This document shows, one piece after another, positions 7,455 through 17,282 of a stretch of DNA of 64,000 nucleotides; position 1 is the first letter of the stretch; each line of letters starts with the position of its first letter. The stretch covers positions 434,001-498,000 of the forward strand of contig NZ_FNZG01000003.1 in assembly GCF_900109195.1 (NCBI RefSeq), written 5' to 3'. The notes below the pieces were generated by a model. The model was given only the letters and a program-made list of their open reading frames with translations. It was not told where the DNA came from and did not search any database. The position numbers and the translations under genes were made by a program. Source of the DNA: Pseudooceanicola nitratireducens. GTDB lineage: Bacteria > Pseudomonadota > Alphaproteobacteria > Rhodobacterales > Rhodobacteraceae.

Positions 7455-9605
7455 TTAGGTCGGGCTTGTGCCGACCGTGATCCCGACGGGCCCCTCGGTG
7501 ATCTCACCGATCCGGTTGGCCTCTACCCCCGCCGCGCGCAGATCGGCCAGCACCGCTTCGGCCTGATCCGGGGCGACGGCGGCCAGGAAGCCGCCCGCCG
7601 TCTGCGGATCATGCAACAGGGCCGTGCGCGCATCCTCGCGGCTGAAGACCGGGGCATGGTCGCGGTTCGCCGGATAAAGCGTTGAGCGCACGCCCTGTTC
7701 CGACAGCTCCAGCGCGCCGGGATGCAGCGGGATCTGCGCCAGGTCCAGCCGCGCCCCCGTGCCCGAGGCCCGGCAAATCGCCATCAGATGCCCCGCCAGG
7801 CCAAAGCCCGTCACATCAGTCATCGCCCGCGCCCCGCGCAGCGCCGCCACGTCGCCCGGCCCCTCCGCCATGCGCTGCCACAGCTGCACCACATCCGCGC
7901 CGCGCGCCTTGCCCTGCATCTCGCCCGCCAGCTCCACGCCGGATCCGATCCGCCCGGTCAGGATCAGCACATCGCCCGGACGCGCGCCGCCCAGGGTGAT
8001 CGGCGCATCGCACAGGCCCGTGACGGTGAACCCGATCGTCAGCTCGGCCCCCATGGTGCTGTGCCCGCCCAGGATCACCGCCCCGGCGGCGTGGAAGACA
8101 TCGCCCGCGGCCTGCATGATCTCCTCCATCATGCGGGCCTGGATGGCGTCCGAGGCGCGCGGCAGGATGACCTGAACCAGCGCCGACTGCGGATCCGCCC
8201 CCATGGCACGGACATCGCCAAGCGCGTGCTGCGCCGCGATCCGGGCCATCAGGCCGGGATCCTCGGTACAGGCGCGCAGGTGATCGGTGGTCAGAACCTG
8301 CCGTCTGCCGCCGATCTCAAGCACGCCCGCGTCATCCCCCGGCCCGCTGATCACATCCGCCCGCGCAGGACGGTCCATCCCCAAAAGAACCTGATGCAGA
8401 ACGCCCGGTCCGACCTTGGATCCACAGCCTGCACACAAGGGGGCCTGCCCCAGGATCTCTTGCACGCCCGTGGCGATTTCGCCCGAATCGGGCGCAACCA
8501 TAGGTGGCAGATCGGTCAGTCTGGACATGAAGCGCCGGTCGATCCGATCCTTCCAGCGCCAGATCAGCCGCCCCGCCGGAGCCAGGGGCAGCGCGGGCCA
8601 TTTTTCGGCCAAAGCCGTGCGGTCCCCAAGCGAGACGAGCCGCAGGAAATGCCGCTGCGGACGGAAGTTGCGCAGGGGTTTGTCCATCGCGGCAGCACGC
8701 AGGTTGTGAAACAGCACCTTCGCCGCGCGCACCGCAAAGACTCCCGCCTTGGGCCGGGGTGAGGCCACAAGATGCGCGCAATCCCCGGCGGCGAAATGGC
8801 CCGGATGGCCTTCGACCTGCAGATCGGCCCCGGTGCGGATGAAACCATCGCTCAGCGGAAGACCGGTGTCTTCCAGCCAGGGCTGCGGCGTGGCCCCTGC
8901 GGCCCCGACGGTGAAGGCGGATGGCAGGATCCGCCCGTCGGCCAGATGCACCGCGCCGCCCTCGACCCCGACGACGCGGCCGGGCACCAGCACAACGCCA
9001 AGCGCGCGCAGCTGGCGCAGCAGTACCCGGTTCAGCGCCGCGCCCACATGGGCGACACGCTCGCCACCGACGACGCTCACCCGACCCGGTCCCAACCGCC
9101 GCGCCATGGACAGCGCCAGTTCCACCCCACCCAGGCCGTTGCCGATCACCACAGCTGGGCCCTGCCCCTTGGCCACAAAGTCCTCCCACCCGGCGGCGAA
9201 GCGCACGAAGGGTTTCACGGGCGTGCCGTGCCGGTCAAAGCCGGGCACCTGCGGCAGATCCCCGGTGATGCCGATGTCCAGCGACAGAAGATCATAGCCG
9301 ATGCGCCTGCTGCCCACGCTCAGCACGCGGTTGACGGGATCAAGCCCGTCCGCCGCGCCGATGATCAGCCGCGCACCGGCAAAGCGGCACAGGCGCACCA
9401 GGTCGATGCCGATCTCATCCGCCGTGTAATGCCCCGCCACATGGCCGGGCAGCATGCCGGTATAGGGGGCCACGGGGCGCGGATCGACCAAGGTCAGCCG
9501 CACGCCGGGCAAGGGTTTCATCCCCCACATGCGCAGCACCAGCGCGTGGGCATGGCCGCCGCCCACAAGAACGATGTCCCGTGTCAGGGGGATCTGGCGC
9601 TGCAT
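7455..9605 (-). CDS. selD: NDH-like flavoprotein fused to selenide, water dikinase
   Basis: This 716-residue fusion has an N-terminal FAD/NAD(P) oxidoreductase of the NDH type (residues 1 to ~370; IVLVGGGHAH dinucleotide site, second GNGLGGVELA at ~155, FAAGDCA near 271). Residues ~385-716 are SelD, which makes selenophosphate from selenide and ATP. The SelD loop reads LCAGCGSKVGP: catalytic Cys (C394) and Lys (K397) are kept, while the nearby second Cys of E. coli SelD is Ser. GPGDDA and TDHLRA metal/ATP residues are present. Such fusions are known in several bacteria; the flavoprotein may supply reduced selenium (inference). The AT-rich 9700-9775 stretch upstream probably holds its promoter. 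Confidence 0.93.
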   Translation of the reverse strand: MQRQIPLTRDIVLVGGGHAHALVLRMWGMKPLPGVRLTLVDPRPVAPYTGMLPGHVAGHYTADEIGIDLVRLCRFAGARLIIGAADGLDPVNRVLSVGSRRIGYDLLSLDIGITGDLPQVPGFDRHGTPVKPFVRFAAGWEDFVAKGQGPAVVIGNGLGGVELALSMARRLGPGRVSVVGGERVAHVGAALNRVLLRQLRALGVVLVPGRVVGVEGGAVHLADGRILPSAFTVGAAGATPQPWLEDTGLPLSDGFIRTGADLQVEGHPGHFAAGDCAHLVASPRPKAGVFAVRAAKVLFHNLRAAAMDKPLRNFRPQRHFLRLVSLGDRTALAEKWPALPLAPAGRLIWRWKDRIDRRFMSRLTDLPPMVAPDSGEIATGVQEILGQAPLCAGCGSKVGPGVLHQVLLGMDRPARADVISGPGDDAGVLEIGGRRQVLTTDHLRACTEDPGLMARIAAQHALGDVRAMGADPQSALVQVILPRASDAIQARMMEEIMQAAGDVFHAAGAVILGGHSTMGAELTIGFTVTGLCDAPITLGGARPGDVLILTGRIGSGVELAGEMQGKARGADVVQLWQRMAEGPGDVAALRGARAMTDVTGFGLAGHLMAICRASGTGARLDLAQIPLHPGALELSEQGVRSTLYPANRDHAPVFSREDARTALLHDPQTAGGFLAAVAPDQAEAVLADLRAAGVEANRIGEITEGPVGITVGTSPT

Positions 9606-9777
9606 CCTGTCACCTTTTCGTCTGCGATCCTGACCATGGCTACAGGGTTCGCCGGGGTGCGTCCATCGTCATGGCGGGGTTTGGACACACGGACAGATTT
9701 ATCGCTTTTGCACAATCATGATCGCCCAATGAAGCAGCCAATCAAGACGAAAGATTGTAAATATATAATCCAGCGCC

Positions 9778-12700
9778 CTACCAAGTATCCACGAAAGGCC
9801 GCCCCTTTGCACCACCTGGCGGGCAGGCGTGGCGCGCATTGGCGATCCAGCGGCGCGTCTCGGCCGGGTCGATGACCGCGTCCAACTCCACCGCCGAGGC
9901 ATAGGCGACCGCCTTGCCCTGTGCGTACATCCGCCCCAACAGTTCCTCGAACAGCGCCTGTTTCGCCGCCTCGTCCGGCTGCGCCTCAAGCTCCTTGCGG
10001 AAGCCAAGCCGCACCGCGCCCTCAAGCCCCATGCCGCCGAATTCCCCGGTCGGCCAGGACGCCATGGCGGCCGCCGATTTGAACCCGCCACCGACCATCG
10101 CCATGGCCCCCAGGCCATAGGCCTTGCGAAGCGCCACGCCGTAGATCGGCACACGCAGCGACGCGCCGACGACGAACATGCGGCTGACATGGCGCACCAG
10201 CGCGGTCTTCTCGGCCTCGGGCCCCACCATGAAACCGGGCGTATCCACCAAAGAGACCACGGGCAGCCCATAGGCGTCACACAGCTGCAGGAATCGCGCG
10301 GCCTTGTCCGCCGCATCCGCATCGATCGCCCCGCCCAGATGCTTGGAGTTGTTGGCGATCAGCCCGTAGGGCCGGCCTTCGATCCGAATGAAGGCGGTGA
10401 CCATGCCCGGGCCCCAGCCGCGCCGCAGCTCAAGCACGCTGTCGGTGTCCGCCAAGGCGGCGATCACATCGCGGACCTCGTGCACGCGCAGCCGGTTCTC
10501 GGGGATCAGATGACGCAGAAGACGCGGATCCGGGGCGGTCCAGTCGCGCAGGTCGCCCTGGGTGTATCCAAGGTATTTTCGCGCCATTGCAGTGGCTTCG
10601 GCTTCGTCCTTCACGCGGATGTCGACGACGCCATTGCCCCATTGCACGTCGATCGGCCCGACCTCTTCCGTGCGATAGCTGCCCAGCCCGCCGCCTTCGA
10701 TCATCGCGGGACCGGCCATGCCGATATTGCTGTCCTCGGTCGCGATGATCACGTCCGAACAGCCCAGCAGCGCGGCGTTCCCGGCAAAGCAGCGCCCGGC
10801 CACCACGCCGACCACCGGAACCTTACCCGAGAGTTCGGCAAAGGCGGCAAACGACGGCGAATCCAGCCCCGAGACATTGCTGCGATCGGTATCGCCGGGC
10901 CGCCCGCCCCCGCCTTCGGCATAAAGCACCATGGGAATGGCGTGGTCCCCCGCGAGGCGGAAGATGCGGTCCAGCTTGCCATGATGGCGCTGCCCCTGGG
11001 TGCCCGCCAGCACGCTGTAATCGCCGATGGCAAGGGCGGCGCGGGTCGCCTCGGGTCCGAAAAGATCGCCGTTGATCGCCGCTGTTCCGGTCAGGATGCC
11101 ATCACCCGATGTCTGCGCCTCAAGATCCGCGCGGCTGCGTCGACCGGACTGCGCGGCCACGGCGAAGCCCCCGTATTCATTGAAGGATCCGGGATCGACA
11201 AGATCCGCGATATTTTCGCGCGCGGTGCGCTGGCCGCGGGCATGACGTTTGGCGACGGCCTCGGGGCGGGCGTCGTCGAGGCCAAGCGCACGGCGGTCGA
11301 ACATGTCCTGAAGATCCGGCCGGATGCGATCCAGGTCCAGGTCCTCGGCCTGCGCGGTGGCATCGGCGGCCCCTTCGCCGGGCAGCAGAGCGGCCAGGGG
11401 GTCGCCCTGCATCACCGTGTCGCCCTGGCCCAGGAACAGCGCCGTGACCTGCCCCGATGCGGGCGCGGTCACCACGTGTTCCATCTTCATCGCTTCCAGG
11501 ATCGCGATCTCTTGCCCTGCGTGAACCACATCCCCGACTGAGACGCGCCAATCGGTCAGCGTCGCCTGCATCGGGGCCGCAACCGATTGGTGGCCTTCGG
11601 GAACCACTGCCTTCGGGGCCTTGTCCTGCGTGGTCACCATCGCCGCACCCGCAGGCGTCAGCCCCCCTGCCGCCTGGGCCAGCGCCCCGGCAATCGCGGC
11701 GATATGGGTGGTATGCGCCCTGCCCGCCTGCACCAGCGGATCGGCCAGAAGCGCCCGCAGCCAGCCGATGTTCGACGCCGGTCCCTCGATCCGGAATTCG
11801 GCAAGGGCGCGGTCCAGGCGGGCGCGGGCCAGGCCCATGTCCGGGCCCGTCGCCACCACCTTGGCGATCAGGGAATCATAGGCCGTGCCCGCCGCGTACC
11901 CCGCGAACCCGTGGCCATCGACGCGCACGCCGGGGCCGGCGGGCGGGTCATAGCGCGACAACACCCCGCCCGAGGGCTGCACCGTGCCATCCTGCGTCAC
12001 CTCTTCCAGGCAGACGCGCGCCTGGATCGCAACGCCCCGCGCCACGGGGGTCAGCGCCAGATCGGCCAGCCGCGCCCCCTGCGCGATGCGCAATTGCAGC
12101 GCGACCAGATCGAGGCCAAAGATCTCTTCCGTGACGGTATGTTCCACCTGAATGCGGGGGTTCGCCTCGATGAAGAAGGCCGCGCCGCTGTCCATGTCGA
12201 GCAGGAATTCAAAGGTCCCCAGCCCGCGATACTGCCCGGCCTCGGCCAGGGTCCGGGCGTGGTCGGCCAGCGCCTGCCGCAGGTCCTGGTCCAGATCCGG
12301 GGCGGGCGCGATCTCGATCACCTTCTGATGGCGGCGCTGCAGGGTGCAGTCGCGATCGCCCAGGGTCAACACGCCGCCCTGCCCGTCGCCCAGCACCTGA
12401 ACCTCGATATGCCGGGCGCGGGTGATGAAATGTTCGGCATAGATCGCGCCAGTGCCAAAGGCCGCCTGGGCCTCGGATCGGCAGCGGGCATGGGCCTGGG
12501 CCAGGTCGGCCGGATCCGTCACCACGCGCATGCCACGCCCCCCGCCGCCCGCAACGGCCTTGAGCACAACGGTCGCGCCTTTGGGCAGACCTGCCATGAA
12601 GTCAGTGGCCTCTCTGGCGTCAAGCGCGCCGGTGCCCTGCAGGATCGGCACGCCATGCGCCTGGGCCAGCGCGCGGGCGCGCAGCTTGTCGCCGTATAGC

Positions 12701-13026
12701 TCAAGACTGTCGGGCGTCGGGCCGACAAAAAACATCCCCGCCGCTTCGACCGCGGCCGCGAAATCCCTGTTTTCGCTTAGAAAGCCGTAGCCCGGATGCA
12801 CCAGGTCACAGCCCGCCTGCACCCCGGCTTGCACCACCGCATCAATGTCGAGATAGGCGCGCGCGCCGCGTCCCGGGATACGCAGGGCCTGATCCGCCCG
12901 CGCCACATGCAGCGCCCCGGCGTCGTCATCGGGGTGGATCGCGACGCTCTCCATGCCCTGCTCTGCCAGCGTGCGCGCGATGCGCAGCGCGATCTCCCCC
13001 CTGTTGGCGATCAGCACCTTGGTCAT
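9778..13026 (-). CDS. single-chain biotin-dependent acyl-CoA carboxylase
   Basis: This 1082-residue protein joins all parts of an acyl-CoA carboxylase. Biotin carboxylase occupies residues ~1-440 (KVLIANRGEIALRI, ATP-grasp GGGGRGMR, EANPRIQVEHTVTE). The BCCP domain at ~480-555 has EAMKMEH, with biotinylated Lys at ~514. The carboxyltransferase at ~590-1082 has GRCFAGNAALLGCSD and a C-terminal FMVGPEAEKTALVRHVSRMF half. This order matches the one-chain long-chain acyl-CoA carboxylases; chain-length preference cannot be read from sequence. GGGAGG lies 6 bases before the ATG at 13026, excluding the 13-codon longer start. It is divergent from the Anbu cluster. Confidence 0.9.
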   Translation of the reverse strand: MTKVLIANRGEIALRIARTLAEQGMESVAIHPDDDAGALHVARADQALRIPGRGARAYLDIDAVVQAGVQAGCDLVHPGYGFLSENRDFAAAVEAAGMFFVGPTPDSLELYGDKLRARALAQAHGVPILQGTGALDAREATDFMAGLPKGATVVLKAVAGGGGRGMRVVTDPADLAQAHARCRSEAQAAFGTGAIYAEHFITRARHIEVQVLGDGQGGVLTLGDRDCTLQRRHQKVIEIAPAPDLDQDLRQALADHARTLAEAGQYRGLGTFEFLLDMDSGAAFFIEANPRIQVEHTVTEEIFGLDLVALQLRIAQGARLADLALTPVARGVAIQARVCLEEVTQDGTVQPSGGVLSRYDPPAGPGVRVDGHGFAGYAAGTAYDSLIAKVVATGPDMGLARARLDRALAEFRIEGPASNIGWLRALLADPLVQAGRAHTTHIAAIAGALAQAAGGLTPAGAAMVTTQDKAPKAVVPEGHQSVAAPMQATLTDWRVSVGDVVHAGQEIAILEAMKMEHVVTAPASGQVTALFLGQGDTVMQGDPLAALLPGEGAADATAQAEDLDLDRIRPDLQDMFDRRALGLDDARPEAVAKRHARGQRTARENIADLVDPGSFNEYGGFAVAAQSGRRSRADLEAQTSGDGILTGTAAINGDLFGPEATRAALAIGDYSVLAGTQGQRHHGKLDRIFRLAGDHAIPMVLYAEGGGGRPGDTDRSNVSGLDSPSFAAFAELSGKVPVVGVVAGRCFAGNAALLGCSDVIIATEDSNIGMAGPAMIEGGGLGSYRTEEVGPIDVQWGNGVVDIRVKDEAEATAMARKYLGYTQGDLRDWTAPDPRLLRHLIPENRLRVHEVRDVIAALADTDSVLELRRGWGPGMVTAFIRIEGRPYGLIANNSKHLGGAIDADAADKAARFLQLCDAYGLPVVSLVDTPGFMVGPEAEKTALVRHVSRMFVVGASLRVPIYGVALRKAYGLGAMAMVGGGFKSAAAMASWPTGEFGGMGLEGAVRLGFRKELEAQPDEAAKQALFEELLGRMYAQGKAVAYASAVELDAVIDPAETRRWIANARHACPPGGAKGRPFVDTW

Positions 13027-13236
13027 GCTGTCCCTCCCCGACGCAATCCCCGAATTTCCGCCCATGGGAAGAGGGATCTACCGCAGAGTCAACAGATTGC
13101 ACGCCGGGTCCTGTGACCAAAAATCCGGCAAAGTTCAAAGACATCATAGATTTCGGCGAAACCCGTGTTAGTTTCCATGGTCAAGGGAGACGCGGCCACG
13201 TCTGATGGACGGAACGGAATGCGTCAGAGTGGGGAC

Positions 13237-14661
13237 ATGACCGAAAAACGAATTTTCGACGAAATGTGGGGCCGCGAAGAAGATCTGAGGGCCCCCTACA
13301 CATTATTCAAAGACTGGTTCGACGGCGAGGAACCCGCCCGTCTCAGGGCCAAGCAACGCGAAGCCGAGGAATTGTTTCGCCTCACGGGCATCACCTTCAA
13401 CGTCTACGGCCGCGCCGAGGCCGAGGAACGGCTGATCCCCTTCGACATCATCCCGCGGATCATTTCGGGCCCTGAATGGCAGCGCCTGAGCCGTGGCATC
13501 GAACAGAGGGTCCGGGCGATCAACGCCTTCCTCTACGACATCTACCACGGGCAAGAGATCATAAAATCGGGCCGCCTGCCCGCGCGGATGATAGAAAACA
13601 ACGCGGCCTTCCTGCCGCAGATGATCGGTGTGAACCCGCCCGGCGGCGTCTACACCCATATCGTCGGCATCGACCTGGTGCGCACCGACGACAACCAGTT
13701 CTACGTGCTGGAAGACAACGCCCGCACGCCGTCCGGTGTCAGCTACATGCTGGAAAACCGCGAAACCATGCTGCAGATGTTCCCCGAACTCTTCGCGCGC
13801 AACCGTGTGCAGCGGGTGGAGACCTATCCGTCCGACCTGCGGTCTTCGCTGTCGGCCTGCGCGCCCGAAATGGCCGGCTCGAACCCGACCGTCGCGGTGC
13901 TGACGCCGGGGATCTACAATTCGGCCTATTTCGAACATGCCTTCCTGGCGGACCAGATGGGCGTCGAACTGGTCGAAGGCCATGACCTGCGTGTCGTCGA
14001 TGGCCGTGTCGCCATGCGCACGACCCAGGGCTACAAGCCGATCGACGTTCTTTATCGCCGGGTGGATGACGATTTTCTGGATCCGCTGAACTTCAACCCC
14101 GACAGCGCCCTGGGCGTGCCCGGCATCATGGATGTCTACCGCGCCGGCGGCATCACGATTGCGAACGCGCCCGGCACCGGCATCGCGGATGACAAGGCGA
14201 TCTACAGCTACATGCCCGAGATCGTTGAATTCTATACCGGAGAGAAGGCGATCCTGGAAAACGTGCCGACCTGGCGCTGTTCCGAACCCGATGCCCTGGC
14301 CTATGTCCTCGACAACCTTGAGGAACTGGTGGTGAAGGAAGTGCACGGATCGGGCGGCTATGGCATGCTGATCGGCCCGACCGCGACCAAGAAGGACATC
14401 CGGGATTTCCGCAAGAAACTGGAAGCCAAACCCGCGAATTACATCGCCCAGCCGACGCTGGCTTTGTCGACGGTGCCGGTCTTTTCCAACAAGGGCCTGT
14501 CGCCGCGCCACGTCGACCTGCGCCCCTTCGTCCTTGTCAGCCCGAACAAGGTCAATATCACGCCCGGCGGGCTGACCCGCGTAGCGCTGAAGAAAGGGTC
14601 TCTGGTGGTCAACTCCTCTCAGGGGGGCGGCACCAAGGACACCTGGGTATTGGAGGACTGA
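13237..14661 (+). CDS. circularly permuted ATP-grasp protein (COG2308) of the Anbu cluster
   Basis: This protein of about 474 residues belongs to the circularly permuted ATP-grasp family (COG2308): EDNARTPSGVSYMLENR, a long alpha/beta core, VVKEVHGSGGYGMLIGP and the closing DLRPFVLVSPNKVNITPGGLTRVALKKGSLVVNSSQGGGTKDTWVL. ATP-grasp enzymes ligate a carboxylate to an amine, so a peptide-bond-forming role is proposed for the family. GGGGA precedes the ATG chosen at 13237; an in-frame ATG at 13165 would add 24 codons. Its stop abuts the alpha-E gene, which begins at the next base. It is the first gene of a four-gene operon ending in Anbu. Confidence 0.88.
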   Translation: MTEKRIFDEMWGREEDLRAPYTLFKDWFDGEEPARLRAKQREAEELFRLTGITFNVYGRAEAEERLIPFDIIPRIISGPEWQRLSRGIEQRVRAINAFLYDIYHGQEIIKSGRLPARMIENNAAFLPQMIGVNPPGGVYTHIVGIDLVRTDDNQFYVLEDNARTPSGVSYMLENRETMLQMFPELFARNRVQRVETYPSDLRSSLSACAPEMAGSNPTVAVLTPGIYNSAYFEHAFLADQMGVELVEGHDLRVVDGRVAMRTTQGYKPIDVLYRRVDDDFLDPLNFNPDSALGVPGIMDVYRAGGITIANAPGTGIADDKAIYSYMPEIVEFYTGEKAILENVPTWRCSEPDALAYVLDNLEELVVKEVHGSGGYGMLIGPTATKKDIRDFRKKLEAKPANYIAQPTLALSTVPVFSNKGLSPRHVDLRPFVLVSPNKVNITPGGLTRVALKKGSLVVNSSQGGGTKDTWVLED

Positions 14662-15603
14662 ATGCTAGGAAAAACGGCAAACGGCCTCTACTGGATGTAC
14701 CGCTATCTCGAGCGGGCCGAGAACACGTCGCGGCTGGTGGAAACCGGCCAGAGGATCGGGCTGACACGGCTGTCGTCGTCCGAGATCGAATGGAAATCCA
14801 TCCTTCAGACCGCCGGCGTCCTGGCCAGTTTCGAGGCCAACAACGACGAGCTGACCAAGGATGCGGCCGTCGACTGGATGCTGCGGTCGCGGGCCAACCC
14901 CTCGTCTGTGCTGACCTCGCTTGAAGGCGCGCGTCAGAACGCCCGCATGGTGCGCACCGCCCTGACGACCGAGGTCTGGGAAGCGGTCAACCGCTGCTAC
15001 ATGAAGTCCAAGGATCTGCTGGCGCGCAAGGTCAACGAACGCGACCTGCCCCAGGCCCTGAACGAAATCCGCCAGATCACCGCCCTTGTGCGCGGTGCGA
15101 CCCATGGCACGATGATGCGCAACGACATCTACGATTTCGCCCGCATCGGCACCTTCCTGGAACGCGCCGACAACACGGCGCGGATCCTGGACGTGAAATA
15201 CTATGTGCTGCTGCCCACGGTGATGTCGGTCGGATCGTCCATCGACAACGTGCAGTGGGAAACCATCCTGCGGTCCGTCTCGGCGCGGGGCGGGTTCCGC
15301 ATGTCCTATGGCAACGACTACAAGCCCACGGATATCGCGGACTTCCTGATCCTGGACAAACGGATGCCCCGCAGCCTGGCCTTCTGTGTCGGCAAGATCC
15401 GTGGAAACCTGGGCTATCTTGCGAAAACCTATGGGGAAACGCCGGAAAGCTATGAAAAGGTGACCGAACTGGAAGAGCGCTATCTGTCGAAAACCATCGA
15501 CGCGGTCTTCGAGGAAGGGTTACACCATTATATCCAGACCGTCCTGCGCTCGATCGGCGACGTGGGGGCCCAGATCGAAATCGACTATCGGTTCTACGAA
15601 TAA
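14662..15603 (+). CDS. alpha-E domain protein (COG2307) of the Anbu cluster
   Basis: This 313-residue, mostly helical protein has the family start MLGKTANGLYWMYRYLERAENTSRLVE and the end EEGLHHYIQTVLRSIGDVGAQIEIDYRFY. No enzyme motif is visible. The family almost always follows the COG2308 ATP-grasp gene, and is sometimes fused to it, so a shared complex is likely (known context). It starts one base after the ATP-grasp stop and ends one base before the transglutaminase gene. Confidence 0.9.
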   Translation: MLGKTANGLYWMYRYLERAENTSRLVETGQRIGLTRLSSSEIEWKSILQTAGVLASFEANNDELTKDAAVDWMLRSRANPSSVLTSLEGARQNARMVRTALTTEVWEAVNRCYMKSKDLLARKVNERDLPQALNEIRQITALVRGATHGTMMRNDIYDFARIGTFLERADNTARILDVKYYVLLPTVMSVGSSIDNVQWETILRSVSARGGFRMSYGNDYKPTDIADFLILDKRMPRSLAFCVGKIRGNLGYLAKTYGETPESYEKVTELEERYLSKTIDAVFEEGLHHYIQTVLRSIGDVGAQIEIDYRFYE

Positions 15604-15604
15604 G

Positions 15605-16405
15605 ATGCAGATCACCATTTCCCATACGACCACCTACCGGTTCGAGCAGCCCGTGATCTTCGGGCTGCAGCAGCTGCGCATGACGCCGCTGGACGATGTG
15701 GGCCAGACCGTGAAAGACTGGGCCATCGACATCACCGGTGGCCAGCATGAAACCGGGTTTCTCGACCACCACCGCAACCAGGTTCAGCTGATGTCCCTGT
15801 CGCGCGACGTGACCGAGGTGACGCTGACCTGTCGCGGCACCGTCGAGACCAGCAACACCAACGGAGTCACCGGCCGCCACCTGGGGGCCGCGCCCCTGTG
15901 GCTGTTCGCCAAGCAGACCGACAGGACCAAGGCGGGGCCATCCGTGCGCCGCTTGGCCCGCCAGGTCGAAGGCGACACGGAACTGGACCGCATGCACAAC
16001 CTGATGGCGCTGGTGGCCGAGGCCGTCAGCTATACCCCGGGCAAATCGCAGGCCGACTGGTCGGCCGAGGATGCGGTGATCGAAGGCCACGGCGTCTGCC
16101 AGGATCACGCCCATGTCTTCATCGCCTGTGCCCGCGATCTGGGGATCCCGGCGCGCTATGTCTCGGGTTATCTGATGATGGACGACCGCACCGACCAGGA
16201 GGCCATGCATGCCTGGGCCGAGGCCCATATCGAGGGGCTGGGCTGGGTCGGTTTCGATGTCTCCAATGCCATGTGTCCGGATGAACGCTATGTTCGCGTT
16301 GCGACAGGGCTGGACTATTCCGATGCCGCGCCTGTAATTGGCACGCGGATCGGCGGAGAGACGGAATCCCTCGCCGTTCAGATACAGGTGGCACAACAGC
16401 AGTAA
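15605..16405 (+). CDS. transglutaminase-like cysteine peptidase of the Anbu cluster
   Basis: This 266-residue protein has an N-terminal transglutaminase-associated beta domain (ISHTTTYRFEQPV) and a transglutaminase/papain-like core. The triad is visible: Cys165 in GHGVCQDHAHVFIACARDLGIPARYVSGYL, His202 in MHAWAEAHIE and Asp218 in GWVGFDVSNA. Family members act as cysteine proteases or amide-forming enzymes. It has no signal peptide and is likely cytoplasmic. It sits between the alpha-E gene and the Anbu protease in one tight operon, as in many proteobacteria. Confidence 0.9.
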   Translation: MQITISHTTTYRFEQPVIFGLQQLRMTPLDDVGQTVKDWAIDITGGQHETGFLDHHRNQVQLMSLSRDVTEVTLTCRGTVETSNTNGVTGRHLGAAPLWLFAKQTDRTKAGPSVRRLARQVEGDTELDRMHNLMALVAEAVSYTPGKSQADWSAEDAVIEGHGVCQDHAHVFIACARDLGIPARYVSGYLMMDDRTDQEAMHAWAEAHIEGLGWVGFDVSNAMCPDERYVRVATGLDYSDAAPVIGTRIGGETESLAVQIQVAQQQ

Positions 16406-16433
16406 CTGCTGCTTTCAGGGATCGGGGCCTCGG

Positions 16434-17168
16434 ATGACCTATTGCGTGGGAATGGTTCTGGACCGCGGGCTGGTCTTCATGTCCGACACACGGACCAATG
16501 CCGGGCTCGACAACATTTCGACCTTCCGCAAGATGCACCACTGGGAGATCCCCGGAGACCGCGTGCTGACGCTGATGACCGCCGGCAACCTGGCGACGAC
16601 CCAGGCCGTGGTCAGCATCCTGGATGAACGCACCAAGGCCCCCGATGATCGCGAACCCTCGATCCTGAAGGCCCCGTCGATGTTCCAGGCGGCGCGCCTG
16701 GTGGCCGACACCCTGCGCGACGTCATCGCGAACCACGACCAGAACGGCCAGCAGGCGTCGTCGGCCTTCAACGCGACGATCATCCTGGGCGGCCAGATCA
16801 ACGGCGGCCCGACGCGGCTGTTCCTGATCTACCCCGAGGGCAACTTCATCGAGGCCGGAACCGACACGCCCTTCTTCCAGATCGGCGAAATGAAATACGG
16901 CCGCCCGATCCTTGTCCGCGCCTATGAACCCGGCATGTCCTTCGAAGAAGCGATGCGCCTTCTGCTGGTCAGCTTCGATTCGACCCTCAAGGCCAACCTG
17001 ACCGTGGGCCTGCCCTTCCATTATCACCTGTACGAGGCCGACAGCCTGACCCTGGGCCGCAGTGGCCGGATCGAGCTGGATGACCCCTATTTTCAGACCG
17101 TGTCCCAGGGCTGGGGTGACGCGCTGAAAACCGCGCTGGACAGTCTGCCGACCTTCGATCTGGGTTGA
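16434..17168 (+). CDS. Anbu, proteasome-like protease (COG3484)
   Basis: This 244-residue Ntn-hydrolase of the proteasome beta/HslV superfamily begins MTYCVGMVLDRGLVFMSDTRTN. Removal of Met would expose the Thr nucleophile. The DTRTNAGLDNISTF segment supplies the Asp and, after it, the usual Lys-type residues (KMHHWE), and a DSLTLGRSGRI loop follows. Anbu forms open, lock-washer-like or stacked assemblies, and its substrate is unknown. The start is set by the need for Thr2; the frame is open upstream but unrelated to the family. It is the last gene of the ATP-grasp/alpha-E/transglutaminase/Anbu operon, 28 bases after the transglutaminase gene. Confidence 0.92.
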   Translation: MTYCVGMVLDRGLVFMSDTRTNAGLDNISTFRKMHHWEIPGDRVLTLMTAGNLATTQAVVSILDERTKAPDDREPSILKAPSMFQAARLVADTLRDVIANHDQNGQQASSAFNATIILGGQINGGPTRLFLIYPEGNFIEAGTDTPFFQIGEMKYGRPILVRAYEPGMSFEEAMRLLLVSFDSTLKANLTVGLPFHYHLYEADSLTLGRSGRIELDDPYFQTVSQGWGDALKTALDSLPTFDLG

Positions 17169-17282
17169 CCCCGCCCCTTTCGGTCAGCGCAACAGGGCCT
17201 GTGCAGGATCCGCGCCACTGCAACGCATGGCCCTGCGCGGGTTAATCTGATATACACCCCCCATTCATTTGGGAGAATTTTC

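Noticed and set aside
9829-11541. 570-codon plus-strand frame opposite the carboxylase
   Set aside because: It is the antisense of a conserved carboxyltransferase domain and its peptide is His/Arg/Gly-rich without any motif.
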